A program made the position numbers and the translations under genes. Positions 1-5,518 of a stretch of 25,489 nt of DNA are shown in pieces. The notes beneath the pieces were generated by a model. The model searched no databases, was not told the DNA's origin, and worked only from the letters and a program-made list of their open reading frames with translations. The stretch covers positions 1 to 25,489 of IMG/VR virus record IMGVR_UViG_3300044974_000288, one strand, 5' to 3'. Positions within the stretch are counted from its first letter, which is position 1. The number at the start of each line of letters is the position of its first letter. The DNA comes from a virus.

Positions 1-12
1 TACGACACCCCA
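1..12 (+). tRNA. possible 3' end of tRNA-His (cut by window edge)
   Basis: The first 12 bases read as an acceptor strand followed by C and CCA (ACGACAC, C, CCA). C at the discriminator position is the hallmark of bacterial tRNA-His, and His is missing from the 20 tRNAs that follow. Only the last bases are present, so this is a guess from position and the C73 pattern. Confidence 0.3.
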
Positions 13-21
13 AAGATAATT

Positions 22-96
22 GCCTTGTTAACTCAGCGGTAGAGTGTCTCCCTTACAAGGAGAAGGTCGGCAGTTCGATCCTGTCACAAGGTACCA
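22..96 (+). tRNA. tRNA-Val (anticodon TAC)
   Basis: Acceptor GCCTTGT pairs with ACAAGGT (G·U closing pair), discriminator A, encoded CCA. The anticodon stem TCTCC/GGAGA encloses loop CTTACAA, anticodon TAC. The T-loop TTCGATC is canonical. First complete gene of the tRNA array. Confidence 0.95.
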
Positions 97-102
97 AGAT
101 AT

Positions 103-176
103 TCCCGGATAGTTAAATGGTATAACGTTCGCTTGATAAGCGATTATCGAAAGTTCAATTCTTTCTCTGGGAACCA
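103..176 (+). tRNA. tRNA-Ile (anticodon GAT)
   Basis: Acceptor TCCCGGA pairs with TCTGGGA; discriminator A and CCA are encoded. Loop TTGATAA gives anticodon GAT. The anticodon stem TTCGC/GCGAT has a T·T mismatch at its outer pair. D-loop GG and T-loop TTCAATT are present. Confidence 0.94.
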
Positions 177-179
177 AAT

Positions 180-256
180 GCCCTCTTACTCCAATTGGTA
201 GAGAGAGCGGTCTTAGAAGCCGTAAAGTCTCAGTTCGAATCTGAGAGAGGGCACCA
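180..256 (+). tRNA. tRNA-Leu-type (anticodon TAG), short variable loop
   Basis: Acceptor GCCCTCT/AGAGGGC, discriminator A, CCA. Anticodon stem GCGGT/GCCGT holds loop CTTAGAA, so anticodon TAG (reads CTA, Leu). The variable region is only about 5 nt (AAAGT), a class I body, whereas bacterial Leu tRNAs normally have a long class II arm, as the Leu(TAA) gene at 3740 does. Charging identity is therefore uncertain. Confidence 0.85.
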
Positions 257-266
257 AAGTTTTTAT

Positions 267-341
267 GCGCCTTTAGTAAAATGAATATTACACAACGCTA
301 CGAACGTTGAAGTGGGAGTTTGATTCTCTCAGGGCGCACCA
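267..341 (+). tRNA. tRNA-Arg (anticodon ACG), degenerate elbow
   Basis: Acceptor GCGCCTT/AGGGCGC, discriminator A, CCA; anticodon stem CAACG/CGTTG with loop CTACGAA, anticodon ACG. The D-loop (AATGAATA, between GTAA and TTAC) lacks the usual GG, and the T-loop is TTTGATT with T instead of C56, so both D-loop/T-loop tertiary contacts look lost. Stems are intact, so it may still fold. Confidence 0.85.
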
Positions 342-347
342 AGTTAT

Positions 348-437
348 GGAAGTGTGGTCGAGTCTGGTTTATGGCACTAGTCTTGAAAACTAGCGAACAG
401 AAATGTTCCGTGAGTTCGAATCTCACCGCTTCCGCCA
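348..437 (+). tRNA. tRNA-Ser (anticodon TGA)
   Basis: Acceptor GGAAGTG/CGCTTCC, discriminator G, CCA. Loop CTTGAAA gives anticodon TGA. A long class II variable arm (CGAACAGAAATGTTCCG) is present as expected for Ser. Confidence 0.95.
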
Positions 438-444
438 AAATTAT

Positions 445-532
445 AGAGAGTTGGGTGAGTGGTTAAACCAGCAGTTTGCTAAACTGTCATTGCGAAAGCG
501 GTGCATGAGTTCGAATCTCATACTCTCTGCCA
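445..532 (+). tRNA. tRNA-Ser (anticodon GCT)
   Basis: Acceptor AGAGAGT/ACTCTCT, discriminator G, CCA. Loop TTGCTAA gives anticodon GCT; a class II variable arm follows. It is the last tRNA before the internal promoter at 565–593. Confidence 0.94.
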
Positions 533-543
533 GTGATAAAAAA

Positions 544-593
544 CAACAACTACCGAAATAGTTGTTGACAAAAAATGTTTAGAGTGTTATACT
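544..593 (+). promoter_or_regulatory. sigma70-type promoter with CAACA…TAGTTG module (copy 1)
   Basis: TTGACA at 565–570, 17-nt spacer, TATACT at 588–593: a near-consensus sigma70 promoter. Upstream lies CAACA (544–548), GAAA and TAGTTG, the block shared with the promoters at 7987, 8336, 9692 and partly 12290. Here CAACAACTA (544–552) and TAGTTGTTG (559–567) form a perfect 9-bp hairpin overlapping the -35. It would drive the tRNA-Glu-to-Asn part of the array. Confidence 0.88.
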
Positions 594-615
594 CTATTCA
601 TAGATTAAAAAGTAT

Positions 616-690
616 GCACGATTCGTCTATCGGTTAGGACTCAGGGTTTTCATCCCTGCAAGAGGAGTTCGATTCTCCTATCGTGTACCA
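616..690 (+). tRNA. tRNA-Glu (anticodon TTC)
   Basis: Acceptor GCACGAT/ATCGTGT (first pair G·U), discriminator A, CCA. Anticodon stem CAGGG/CCCTG with loop TTTTCAT, anticodon TTC. First tRNA after the promoter at 565–593. Confidence 0.95.
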
Positions 691-691
691 T

Positions 692-776
692 GGAGATGCC
701 GCCGTAATGGTATGGCAGGAGACTGTAAATCTTCCGACTTATGTCACAACAGGTTCGATCCCTGTCATCTCCACCA
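692..776 (+). tRNA. tRNA-Tyr (anticodon GTA)
   Basis: Acceptor GGAGATG/CATCTCC, discriminator A, CCA. Loop CTGTAAA gives anticodon GTA. The long variable arm fits bacterial class II tRNA-Tyr. Confidence 0.95.
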
Positions 777-782
777 AATTTA

Positions 783-857
783 GGTGCGTTCGTATAGAGG
801 TTATTACTGCGGATTGTCTATCCGCTTACGGGAGTTCGATTCTCCCACGCATCGCCA
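783..857 (+). tRNA. tRNA-Asp (anticodon GTC)
   Basis: Acceptor GGTGCGT/ACGCATC, discriminator G (as in Asp), CCA. Anticodon stem GCGGA/TCCGC with loop TTGTCTA, anticodon GTC. Confidence 0.95.
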
Positions 858-882
858 AATTTTATTATACATAATAGTATGT

Positions 883-960
883 CGCACGGTGGCAGAGAGG
901 TCAAATGCAACGGTCTGCAAAACCGTAAAGTCGTGAGTTCAAATCTCACCCGTGCGTCCA
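883..960 (+). tRNA. tRNA-Cys (anticodon GCA)
   Basis: Acceptor CGCACGG/CCGTGCG, discriminator T (a Cys identity element), CCA. Anticodon stem ACGGT/ACCGT with loop CTGCAAA, anticodon GCA. Confidence 0.95.
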
Positions 961-970
961 GTTTTTCAAT

Positions 971-1046
971 AGCGGGTTACGTCAGTGGTCAGACTATTAG
1001 GCTCATAACCTAAAGGACGGAGGTTCGAATCCTTCACCCGCAACCA
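971..1046 (+). tRNA. initiator-type tRNA-fMet (anticodon CAT)
   Basis: Six pairs GCGGGT/ACCCGC are preceded by A1 opposite A72, an unpaired first position as in bacterial initiators (C1·A72). The 3' end CCGCAACCA and the loop context GGCTCATAACC match E. coli tRNA-fMet. The anticodon stem TTAGG/CCTAA keeps two of the three conserved G:C pairs (A:T at 29:41). An elongator Met is the alternative. Confidence 0.88.
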
Positions 1047-1052
1047 TTTTAT

Positions 1053-1128
1053 TCCTCAGTAGCACAGCGGTAGTTGCACTTGACTGTTAATCAAGGTGTC
1101 CGTGGTTCGATCCCACGCTGAGGAGCCA
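1053..1128 (+). tRNA. tRNA-Asn (anticodon GTT)
   Basis: Acceptor TCCTCAG/CTGAGGA, discriminator G, CCA. Anticodon stem CTTGA/TCAAG with loop CTGTTAA, anticodon GTT. Confidence 0.95.
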
Positions 1129-1144
1129 CTCTATAAAGAAGTAT

Positions 1145-1888
1145 ATGAAAAGCATAATTTTGTCTATATTAATGTTTACGTGTTTGAATGTTAGTGCCGT
1201 TACAGTCTACGCATACAATATCACCAAACAGCATCCGATTGTTGATTCTGAAATTGATACGATAAGACCTATAGCAAGTATTACAAAGTTAATGACTGCA
1301 CTAGTATTGGTTGAGAGTGGAGTTCCTTTAGATGAGAAAGTTCCATACAAAGGAATGTTCTATTCACACAAGAAATTCACTAGAGAAGAATTGTTGAATT
1401 TGATGTTAGTCAAAAGTGACAACAGAGCCGCAGAAGCGTTAGCAGAAAGCATGGGCGGTAAACTATGGACAGTTTATCAAATGAACAAACGTGCAATTGC
1501 GCTAGAGATGTACAATACAAAATTTGATGATACATCTGGTCTGAGTGCAAAGAACACCAGCACCGCAAGAGATTTAGTTATCATGTTGACAGATGCATAT
1601 AAGCATGATAAGATACGTGAGATATCAGCATTAAGTAGATATGATTTGAAAGTTGTTGATAAGAAGAATAAAGAGAAACAGATTCCAGTCAATAACACTA
1701 ACGTGAAGTTGATGAACAAATTTGATATCATTGAAGTATCTAAAACTGGCACAACGAATGCGGCTGGTAAGTGTCTTGTTATGTTAGTACATAAGAATGG
1801 TGACCAATACGCAATTGTTATTCTCGGAGGCACCACAAGAGCCGATGTTGATAACTTGGCGAAGAATATAATGGAAAGAATAATTTAA
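1145..1888 (+). CDS. D-alanyl-D-alanine carboxypeptidase/endopeptidase (PBP5/PBP7-like), exported
   Basis: A 247-residue serine peptidase of the DacA/PbpG (peptidase S11) class, which trims or cuts peptidoglycan stem peptides in the periplasm. All three active-site motifs are visible in order: SITK (residues 45–48, nucleophile S45), SDN (91–93) and KTGTT (200–204), with the family block DDTSGLSAKNTST around 128–140. Residues 1–22 look like a signal peptide. The length fits a bare catalytic domain, without the C-terminal anchor of PBP5. It sits between tRNA-Asn and tRNA-Thr, so it was probably inserted into the tRNA array and is cotranscribed with it. The phage may use it to remodel the host wall during infection or to help lysis together with the SleB hydrolase at 22061; that role is inference. 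Confidence 0.88.
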   Translation: MKSIILSILMFTCLNVSAVTVYAYNITKQHPIVDSEIDTIRPIASITKLMTALVLVESGVPLDEKVPYKGMFYSHKKFTREELLNLMLVKSDNRAAEALAESMGGKLWTVYQMNKRAIALEMYNTKFDDTSGLSAKNTSTARDLVIMLTDAYKHDKIREISALSRYDLKVVDKKNKEKQIPVNNTNVKLMNKFDIIEVSKTGTTNAAGKCLVMLVHKNGDQYAIVILGGTTRADVDNLAKNIMERII

Positions 1889-1893
1889 GTTTA

Positions 1894-1968
1894 GCCGGAT
1901 TAGCACAGCGGTAGTGCAATCGCCTTGTAAGCGATAGGTCGTCTGTTCGAACCAGACATCCGGCACCA
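1894..1968 (+). tRNA. tRNA-Thr (anticodon TGT)
   Basis: Acceptor GCCGGAT/ATCCGGC, discriminator A, CCA. Anticodon stem ATCGC/GCGAT with loop CTTGTAA, anticodon TGT. Its CCA end directly abuts the inverted-repeat element at 1969. Confidence 0.95.
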
Positions 1969-2130
1969 TATTTGTTAAGTGTGTGTGAGAAAGTGTTTAG
2001 CCGACAGCCTAACTATCAAGGTGAATAACCATCCTTCTATGCAATCCAATCCGATGGCTACGGGCATACTGCAATAGAATGTGAGAGCCATAACAGGCTC
2101 TTAAACATATGATAGTACACTTAACAAATA
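1969..2130 (+). ncRNA. candidate structured stable RNA closed by a 14-bp stem
   Basis: A 162-nt segment without a credible ORF lies exactly between the CCA of tRNA-Thr and tRNA-Pro. Its ends, TATTTGTTAAGTGT (1969–1982) and ACACTTAACAAATA (2117–2130), are perfect 14-bp complements, extendable by two G·U pairs. Inside are further stems: AGAGCC/GGCTCT (2084–2089/2096–2101, loop ATAACA), TTCTATGC/GCAATAGAA (2035–2042/2071–2079, one bulge) and TAGCC/GGCTA. It would be released by tRNA processing on both sides. Phage T4 has two stable RNAs of unknown function (C and D) in its tRNA cluster, a possible parallel. I do not recognise the family. Confidence 0.55.
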
Positions 2131-2139
2131 TATAAATAT

Positions 2140-2213
2140 CTCGGTATGGTGAAATGGTATCATTCGTGGTTTGGGACCATGAGGCGCAAGTTCGATTCTT
2201 GCTACCGAGACCA
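2140..2213 (+). tRNA. tRNA-Pro (anticodon TGG)
   Basis: Acceptor CTCGGTA/TACCGAG, discriminator A, CCA. Anticodon stem CGTGG/CCATG with loop TTTGGGA, anticodon TGG. Confidence 0.95.
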
Positions 2214-2219
2214 GTTTTT

Positions 2220-2294
2220 GGGGGATTAGTGATAATGGGAGCACATGTGCTTTGCAAGCATGAAGTAAGAGTTCGATTCTCTTATCCTCCACCA
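2220..2294 (+). tRNA. tRNA-Ala (anticodon TGC)
   Basis: Acceptor GGGGGAT/ATCCTCC contains the third-position G·U pair that marks Ala tRNAs; discriminator A, CCA. Loop TTTGCAA gives anticodon TGC. Confidence 0.95.
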
Positions 2295-2333
2295 TTAATG
2301 TAAAGAAGTAATAATAAAAAATGAAAGTATAGA

Positions 2334-2780
2334 ATGTTATATCTAATAAAATCGTTTACTGATAGTGTAATGGGAATGCTGAATGAAGATCCAGTGCGCC
2401 CTCATATTCCACATGTTGACAGAGTTGGTGACAACAAAGACATTTTTGTCTTGCGTGATCCAGATGAACAAGTGAAAGCAATCACATGCGTCAGTTATCA
2501 AACAGAAATTCCAACAAAAGAAACTGAATTGTTTCAAGTTTCAACTGAACCCGTTGTTGCAATCTTTTATACCATCTGGAGTTATGCTCCGGGTGCTGGT
2601 CGTACATTAATTTTTGATGCTGTTAGACACATCAAAGAAAACAAACCAGAAATTCAAAGATATGTTACACTAAGTCCAAGAACTGAAATGGCAAGACGTT
2701 TTCATTTGCGTAATGGTGCAGTTGTTTTTAGAGAGAATGAAGACACAGTTAACTACGAATACCATAGGGTGATTTTATGA
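2334..2780 (+). CDS. GNAT-fold-like protein (putative N-acetyltransferase)
   Basis: A 148-residue soluble protein. The second half has features of the GNAT acetyl-CoA-binding region: a strand, then PGAGRTLIFDAV (a Gly-rich turn followed by a helix), a long helix with KENKPEIQRYVTL, then SPRTEMARRFHLRNGA, which resembles the motif B pattern of a helix followed by F/H..NGA. No substrate can be read from the sequence. The start at 2334 follows GAAAG at a suitable distance. The stop overlaps the next gene by ATGA, so the two are translationally coupled. They sit as an island within the tRNA array. The acetyltransferase call is by pattern only; it could be a degenerate, inactive GNAT. Confidence 0.5.
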   Translation: MLYLIKSFTDSVMGMLNEDPVRPHIPHVDRVGDNKDIFVLRDPDEQVKAITCVSYQTEIPTKETELFQVSTEPVVAIFYTIWSYAPGAGRTLIFDAVRHIKENKPEIQRYVTLSPRTEMARRFHLRNGAVVFRENEDTVNYEYHRVIL

Positions 2781-2974
2781 GTGATGGTGGAAAAGGAAGC
2801 GCACCACGTCCATTTAGCGTGAGTCAGGAAGAATACGCAAATCGATTTGATGCTATCTTCAAAAAGAATATCAAAGCGGCTGAAGAAATTCATTCTGATA
2901 AGGGCTATGAATTAGGCACCAAAGAAGACTATGAAGCATTCAATAAGAAACGCCAAGATGCGTTAAACAAATAA
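2777..2974 (+). CDS. small conserved phage protein of unknown function
   Basis: A 65-residue charged protein beginning MSDGGKGSAPRPF, then FSVSQEEYANRFDAIFKK and a Lys/Glu-rich helical tail. I recall proteins with this MSDGGKGS…RPFSVS start from many unrelated tailed phages, where the function is unknown. The start codon overlaps the stop of the preceding gene (ATGA), and the stop lies two bases before tRNA-Trp, so the packing is extremely tight. No membrane segment or catalytic motif is visible. Confidence 0.75.
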   Translation: MSDGGKGSAPRPFSVSQEEYANRFDAIFKKNIKAAEEIHSDKGYELGTKEDYEAFNKKRQDALNK

Positions 2975-2975
2975 T

Positions 2976-3049
2976 TACTCACTGGTGTAATGGCAGCACC
3001 ACGGTCTCCAAAACCGTTAGTCAAGGTTCGAGTCCTTGGTGGGTAGCCA
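2976..3049 (+). tRNA. tRNA-Trp (anticodon CCA)
   Basis: Acceptor TACTCAC/GTGGGTA, discriminator G (a Trp determinant), CCA. Anticodon stem ACGGT/ACCGT with loop CTCCAAA, anticodon CCA. It begins immediately after the stop codon of the previous gene. Confidence 0.95.
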
Positions 3050-3056
3050 AAAAATT

Positions 3057-3130
3057 GCGGGGTTCGTATAGTGGTAATACCTTAGCCTTCCAAGCTAATG
3101 CTGACAGTTCGATTCTGTTACCCCGCTCCA
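3057..3130 (+). tRNA. tRNA-Gly (anticodon TCC)
   Basis: Acceptor GCGGGGT/ACCCCGC, discriminator T, CCA. Anticodon stem TTAGC/GCTAA with loop CTTCCAA, anticodon TCC. Confidence 0.95.
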
Positions 3131-3131
3131 C

Positions 3132-3160
3132 TTGACAAAAGGCACAATGTAGAATATACT
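3132..3160 (+). promoter_or_regulatory. sigma70-type promoter
   Basis: TTGACA at 3132–3137, a 17-nt spacer, and TATACT at 3155–3160. It lies between tRNA-Gly and tRNA-Arg(TCT) and would drive the last tRNAs and the DUF2452 gene. Unlike the other promoters here it lacks the CAACA…TAGTTG upstream block. Confidence 0.82.
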
Positions 3161-3179
3161 ACATGTATAGAAATTAATC

Positions 3180-3254
3180 CTGGCGTTAGTATAATGGATA
3201 ATACAGTAGCCTTCTAAGCTATCAATAGAGGTTCGATTCCTCTACGCCGGACCA
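3180..3254 (+). tRNA. tRNA-Arg (anticodon TCT)
   Basis: Acceptor CTGGCGT/ACGCCGG (one T·G pair), discriminator A, CCA. Anticodon stem GTAGC/GCTAT with loop CTTCTAA, anticodon TCT, which reads AGA, a common Arg codon in AT-rich phage genes. Confidence 0.94.
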
Positions 3255-3266
3255 TCTAATGTTAGC

Positions 3267-3737
3267 ATGACCAAAAAACCAAATTCTGCAAAAGGTGTAA
3301 ACAGTTACGATTCTACATCGACAGGAACATTGATTCCTTTCTTTAATAGAAATGTATCAGAGTATCCGACAGAAGCTGGTGGCATTAAGTTCGATTTAGT
3401 TCCTGTGACTAAACAAAAAGACTTGATGATAAATCATGCTAGAATGTATGCACAACAAGAGTATGATAGAATCATGCAACTTGTTGAAGTGCTAGATAAA
3501 CAAGCGCAAGAGATTAAACGTAGATTAGAAATAACAGATGCAGTTCATGCCGCAGAATATCAGTTTCAACTTGTCATGGGCAATTGCTACTGGTTAGTTT
3601 GGAATACACGTAAAGAAAAAACTTTGCTAGTGCTTACTAGTCCAACTGGGTGGTCAACGGGTAAACCTATTGACTATGAGTACATAGCGCAAGTGAAATA
3701 CATGGGCGACCATACGTGGATGGAAATTGTAGAATAA
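3267..3737 (+). CDS. DUF2452-like conserved phage protein
   Basis: A 156-residue soluble protein. The core runs from YPTEAGGIKFDLVPV through a long helix with KDLMINHARMYAQQEYDRI and QAQEIKRRLEITDAVHAAEY, to a beta-rich C-terminus with YWLVWN, GWSTG and GDHTWMEIVE. This layout matches the DUF2452 family found in T4-like phages and some bacteria; no molecular function is known. It stands between tRNA-Arg and tRNA-Leu with only a few bases on either side, and its promoter is probably 3132–3160. Confidence 0.72.
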   Translation: MTKKPNSAKGVNSYDSTSTGTLIPFFNRNVSEYPTEAGGIKFDLVPVTKQKDLMINHARMYAQQEYDRIMQLVEVLDKQAQEIKRRLEITDAVHAAEYQFQLVMGNCYWLVWNTRKEKTLLVLTSPTGWSTGKPIDYEYIAQVKYMGDHTWMEIVE

Positions 3738-3739
3738 AT

Positions 3740-3823
3740 GCGAGTATGGTGGAATAGGTAGACACAAGAGACTTAAAATCTCTCGCCTTGTGCGTCCCGG
3801 TTCAAGTCCGGGTACTCGTACCA
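3740..3823 (+). tRNA. tRNA-Leu (anticodon TAA)
   Basis: Acceptor GCGAGTA/TACTCGT, discriminator A, CCA. Anticodon stem AGAGA/TCTCT with loop CTTAAAA, anticodon TAA. It has the normal class II variable arm (CGCCTTGTGCG). Confidence 0.95.
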
Positions 3824-3830
3824 AGTTTTA

Positions 3831-3906
3831 GGGCTGATAGCTTAACGGTTAAAGCAGAGGACTCATAATCCTTTGAGTGTGGGTTCGATTCCCTCTCAGC
3901 CTACCA
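3831..3906 (+). tRNA. tRNA-Ile2 (anticodon CAT, lysidine type) or elongator tRNA-Met
   Basis: Acceptor GGGCTGA/TCAGCCT with a fully paired first position (G·U), discriminator A, CCA. Loop CTCATAA gives anticodon CAT. The context GACTCATAATC…TTG and the D-arm TAGCTTAACGGTTAAAGC resemble E. coli tRNA-Ile2, whose C34 is changed to lysidine. Elongator Met cannot be excluded. Confidence 0.9.
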
Positions 3907-3919
3907 TATACATAGTAAT

Positions 3920-4318
3920 ATGAGAATCATAGTAAACGGATCATTTGACATTATACATTTAGGACATATACGATTACTGCAACATGCAAAATCGTTTCCT
4001 AATGCATATGTCTACGTGCTTATCGATACCGATAGACGTATCAAAAAGTTGAAAGGTGAAGACAGACCAATCAATAATGAATACGAACGTACATCATTAT
4101 TAGCCGCACTTAAATCGGTAGACAGAGTGGATGTGTTTGATACCGATGAAGAATTGGTAAACTTGATTCGTGACTACAAGCCTGATATAATGATTAAAGG
4201 TAGTGATTACAAAGGCAAGCCAATCATTGGCGCTGAATTCTGCAAAGAAATTAAATTTTATGACAGACTTGAAAAATATTCAACAACAAACAAAATTCAA
4301 GATATTGCTAATCGGTGA
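3920..4318 (+). CDS. HldE-C-like nucleotidyltransferase (sugar-1-phosphate adenylyl/cytidylyltransferase)
   Basis: A 132-residue protein of the HIGH-type nucleotidyltransferase fold. It opens with IVNGSFDIIHLGH, where HLGH (13–16) is the nucleotide-binding motif, and has KGSDYKGK near the C-terminus in place of the IKG-D pattern of HldE/RfaE. In bacteria the domain joins heptose-1-phosphate to ATP to give ADP-heptose. Its length is that of the isolated C-terminal HldE domain. The kinase gene follows and overlaps it; in bacterial HldE the two domains are fused in the opposite order. The ADP-heptose role is likely from the kinase partner, but glycerol-3-phosphate cytidylyltransferases share this fold, so the substrate is not certain. 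Confidence 0.8.
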   Translation: MRIIVNGSFDIIHLGHIRLLQHAKSFPNAYVYVLIDTDRRIKKLKGEDRPINNEYERTSLLAALKSVDRVDVFDTDEELVNLIRDYKPDIMIKGSDYKGKPIIGAEFCKEIKFYDRLEKYSTTNKIQDIANR

Positions 4319-5051
4319 TTCTTGCATAGACGTTTATCAATATGGAACAATCGACAGATTGAGTCCAGAAGCCCCAATTCCCGTAATCAAATTAACTAGA
4401 AAAGAAACCAGACTTGGTATGGCACGAAATGTCCATAGCAATCTGTATAAACTCGGCTGTGACACAACGATAATTTCAAATCAAGCGGCAGGTATCAATG
4501 GTGAACCGAGAATCACAAAGACTAGAATCATAGACGAAAAATCTGGATATCAAATTGTTAGAATAGATGATGAGCCAAAGATAGATCCATGGGATGGAAT
4601 TGTAGATACGGAAGGTTATGATGCTGTTGTTGTATCCGATTATAACAAAGGCTTTCTAACTTACGAACATATTCAAAATCTGATTCACGATTTTAATGGA
4701 CCAGTTTTTATCGATACGAAGAAAAGAAACTTAGAAGCATTTAATGGTGCTTACGTTAAGATCAACGAAAAAGAATTTGAAGAAGCCGAGTCTCATGCAT
4801 GGGATATGATTGTGACACTAGGCGCAAAGGGCGCAATGTTAAAAGGCGAACACACAAATACTGTACATGCAACAAAAAAAGTTGATGTGGTTGATGTGTG
4901 TGGCGCAGGCGATACGTTCTTAGCCGCTTTGACTTATCAATATCTTGTGACAAATAGCATTGAAGAAGCAATTAAATTTGCAAATAAAGCATCTTCAATT
5001 ACAGTACAGCATGTGGGAAACTATGCACCAACATTAGAAGAAATTAAATGA
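4260..5051 (+). CDS. HldE-N-like sugar kinase (PfkB/ribokinase family)
   Basis: A 263-residue kinase. IGDSCIDVYQYG (18–29) followed by IDRLSPEAPIPVIK is the signature of the HldE/RfaE kinase domain, which phosphorylates heptose-7-phosphate at C1. GAGDTF (215–220) supplies the catalytic Asp (D218) of the PfkB family. The common GGAAN block reads LGMARN here. The protein is somewhat shorter than a bacterial HldE kinase domain, with compact central loops. I chose the ATG at 4260 because the fold starts right after it; an upstream ATG at 4203 would add 19 residues. Either way it overlaps the nucleotidyltransferase gene in another frame, and it ends in ATGA overlap with 5048. Together the two genes make an activated sugar, likely ADP-heptose. 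Confidence 0.85.
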   Translation: MTDLKNIQQQTKFKILLIGDSCIDVYQYGTIDRLSPEAPIPVIKLTRKETRLGMARNVHSNLYKLGCDTTIISNQAAGINGEPRITKTRIIDEKSGYQIVRIDDEPKIDPWDGIVDTEGYDAVVVSDYNKGFLTYEHIQNLIHDFNGPVFIDTKKRNLEAFNGAYVKINEKEFEEAESHAWDMIVTLGAKGAMLKGEHTNTVHATKKVDVVDVCGAGDTFLAALTYQYLVTNSIEEAIKFANKASSITVQHVGNYAPTLEEIK

Positions 5052-5518
5052 AACGTTTAGATTTGAAAGAGGTGAGACAATTTATAGAAGAACAAACACC
5101 AGAGACTAAAATCTATATTGGTTGTGATTCTGAAAGAATGAGAGTAAATGAATTGTGGTACGCAGATTATGTTCTCGCTATCGTAGTTCACATTAACGGA
5201 AATAATGGATGCAAATTGTTTGGTGAAGTACAACGTGAACGTGACTACGACCAAAAAGTGAATCGTCCAAGGTATCGTCTGATGAATGAAGTGTATAAAC
5301 TTTCTGAGTTGTATATTAAACTTGCAGATGTATTGGAGGGGCGAGATGTTGAAGTTCATTTGGATATTAATCCAAACGAAATGCATGGTAGTTCTTGTGT
5401 TATTAACGAAGCAATTGGATACATCAAGGGAACATGTAATGTTGTGCCTATGGTTAAACCAAATGCGTTTGCGGCATCATATGCGGCAGACAGACTGAAA
5501 GGATTGAAAGTTGCGTAA
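5048..5518 (+). CDS. YkuK/DUF458-like RNase H-fold protein
   Basis: A 156-residue protein with the DUF458 (YkuK) pattern: YIGCDSE near residue 23, AIVVHINGNNGCKLFGE, then VEVHLDINP (around 100) and HGSSCVINEAIGYIKG, and a C-terminal KPNAFAASYAADRL. The Asp/Glu residues at those positions are the expected metal ligands of an RNase H-like fold. The family is predicted to be nucleic-acid-processing, but no substrate is established. The ATGA overlap with the kinase gene suggests coupling. The next gene starts at a TTG within its last codons. Confidence 0.75.
   Translation: MKRLDLKEVRQFIEEQTPETKIYIGCDSERMRVNELWYADYVLAIVVHINGNNGCKLFGEVQRERDYDQKVNRPRYRLMNEVYKLSELYIKLADVLEGRDVEVHLDINPNEMHGSSCVINEAIGYIKGTCNVVPMVKPNAFAASYAADRLKGLKVA

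Noticed and set aside
683-874. 63-codon + strand ORF
   Set aside because: It lies entirely over tRNA-Tyr and tRNA-Asp; the tRNA folds explain the sequence.
1477-1969. Minus-strand ORFs opposite the D,D-peptidase
   Set aside because: The + strand gene has all catalytic motifs; the opposite frames are shadows.
2131-2138. TATAAATA, a perfect T4-type late motif
   Set aside because: It ends two bases before tRNA-Pro, so a start would fall inside the tRNA. A late promoter for the 2334 gene cannot be fully excluded.
2009-2295. Minus-strand ORFs over 2009–2295
   Set aside because: They cover the candidate RNA, tRNA-Pro and tRNA-Ala on the opposite strand and have no protein-like features.
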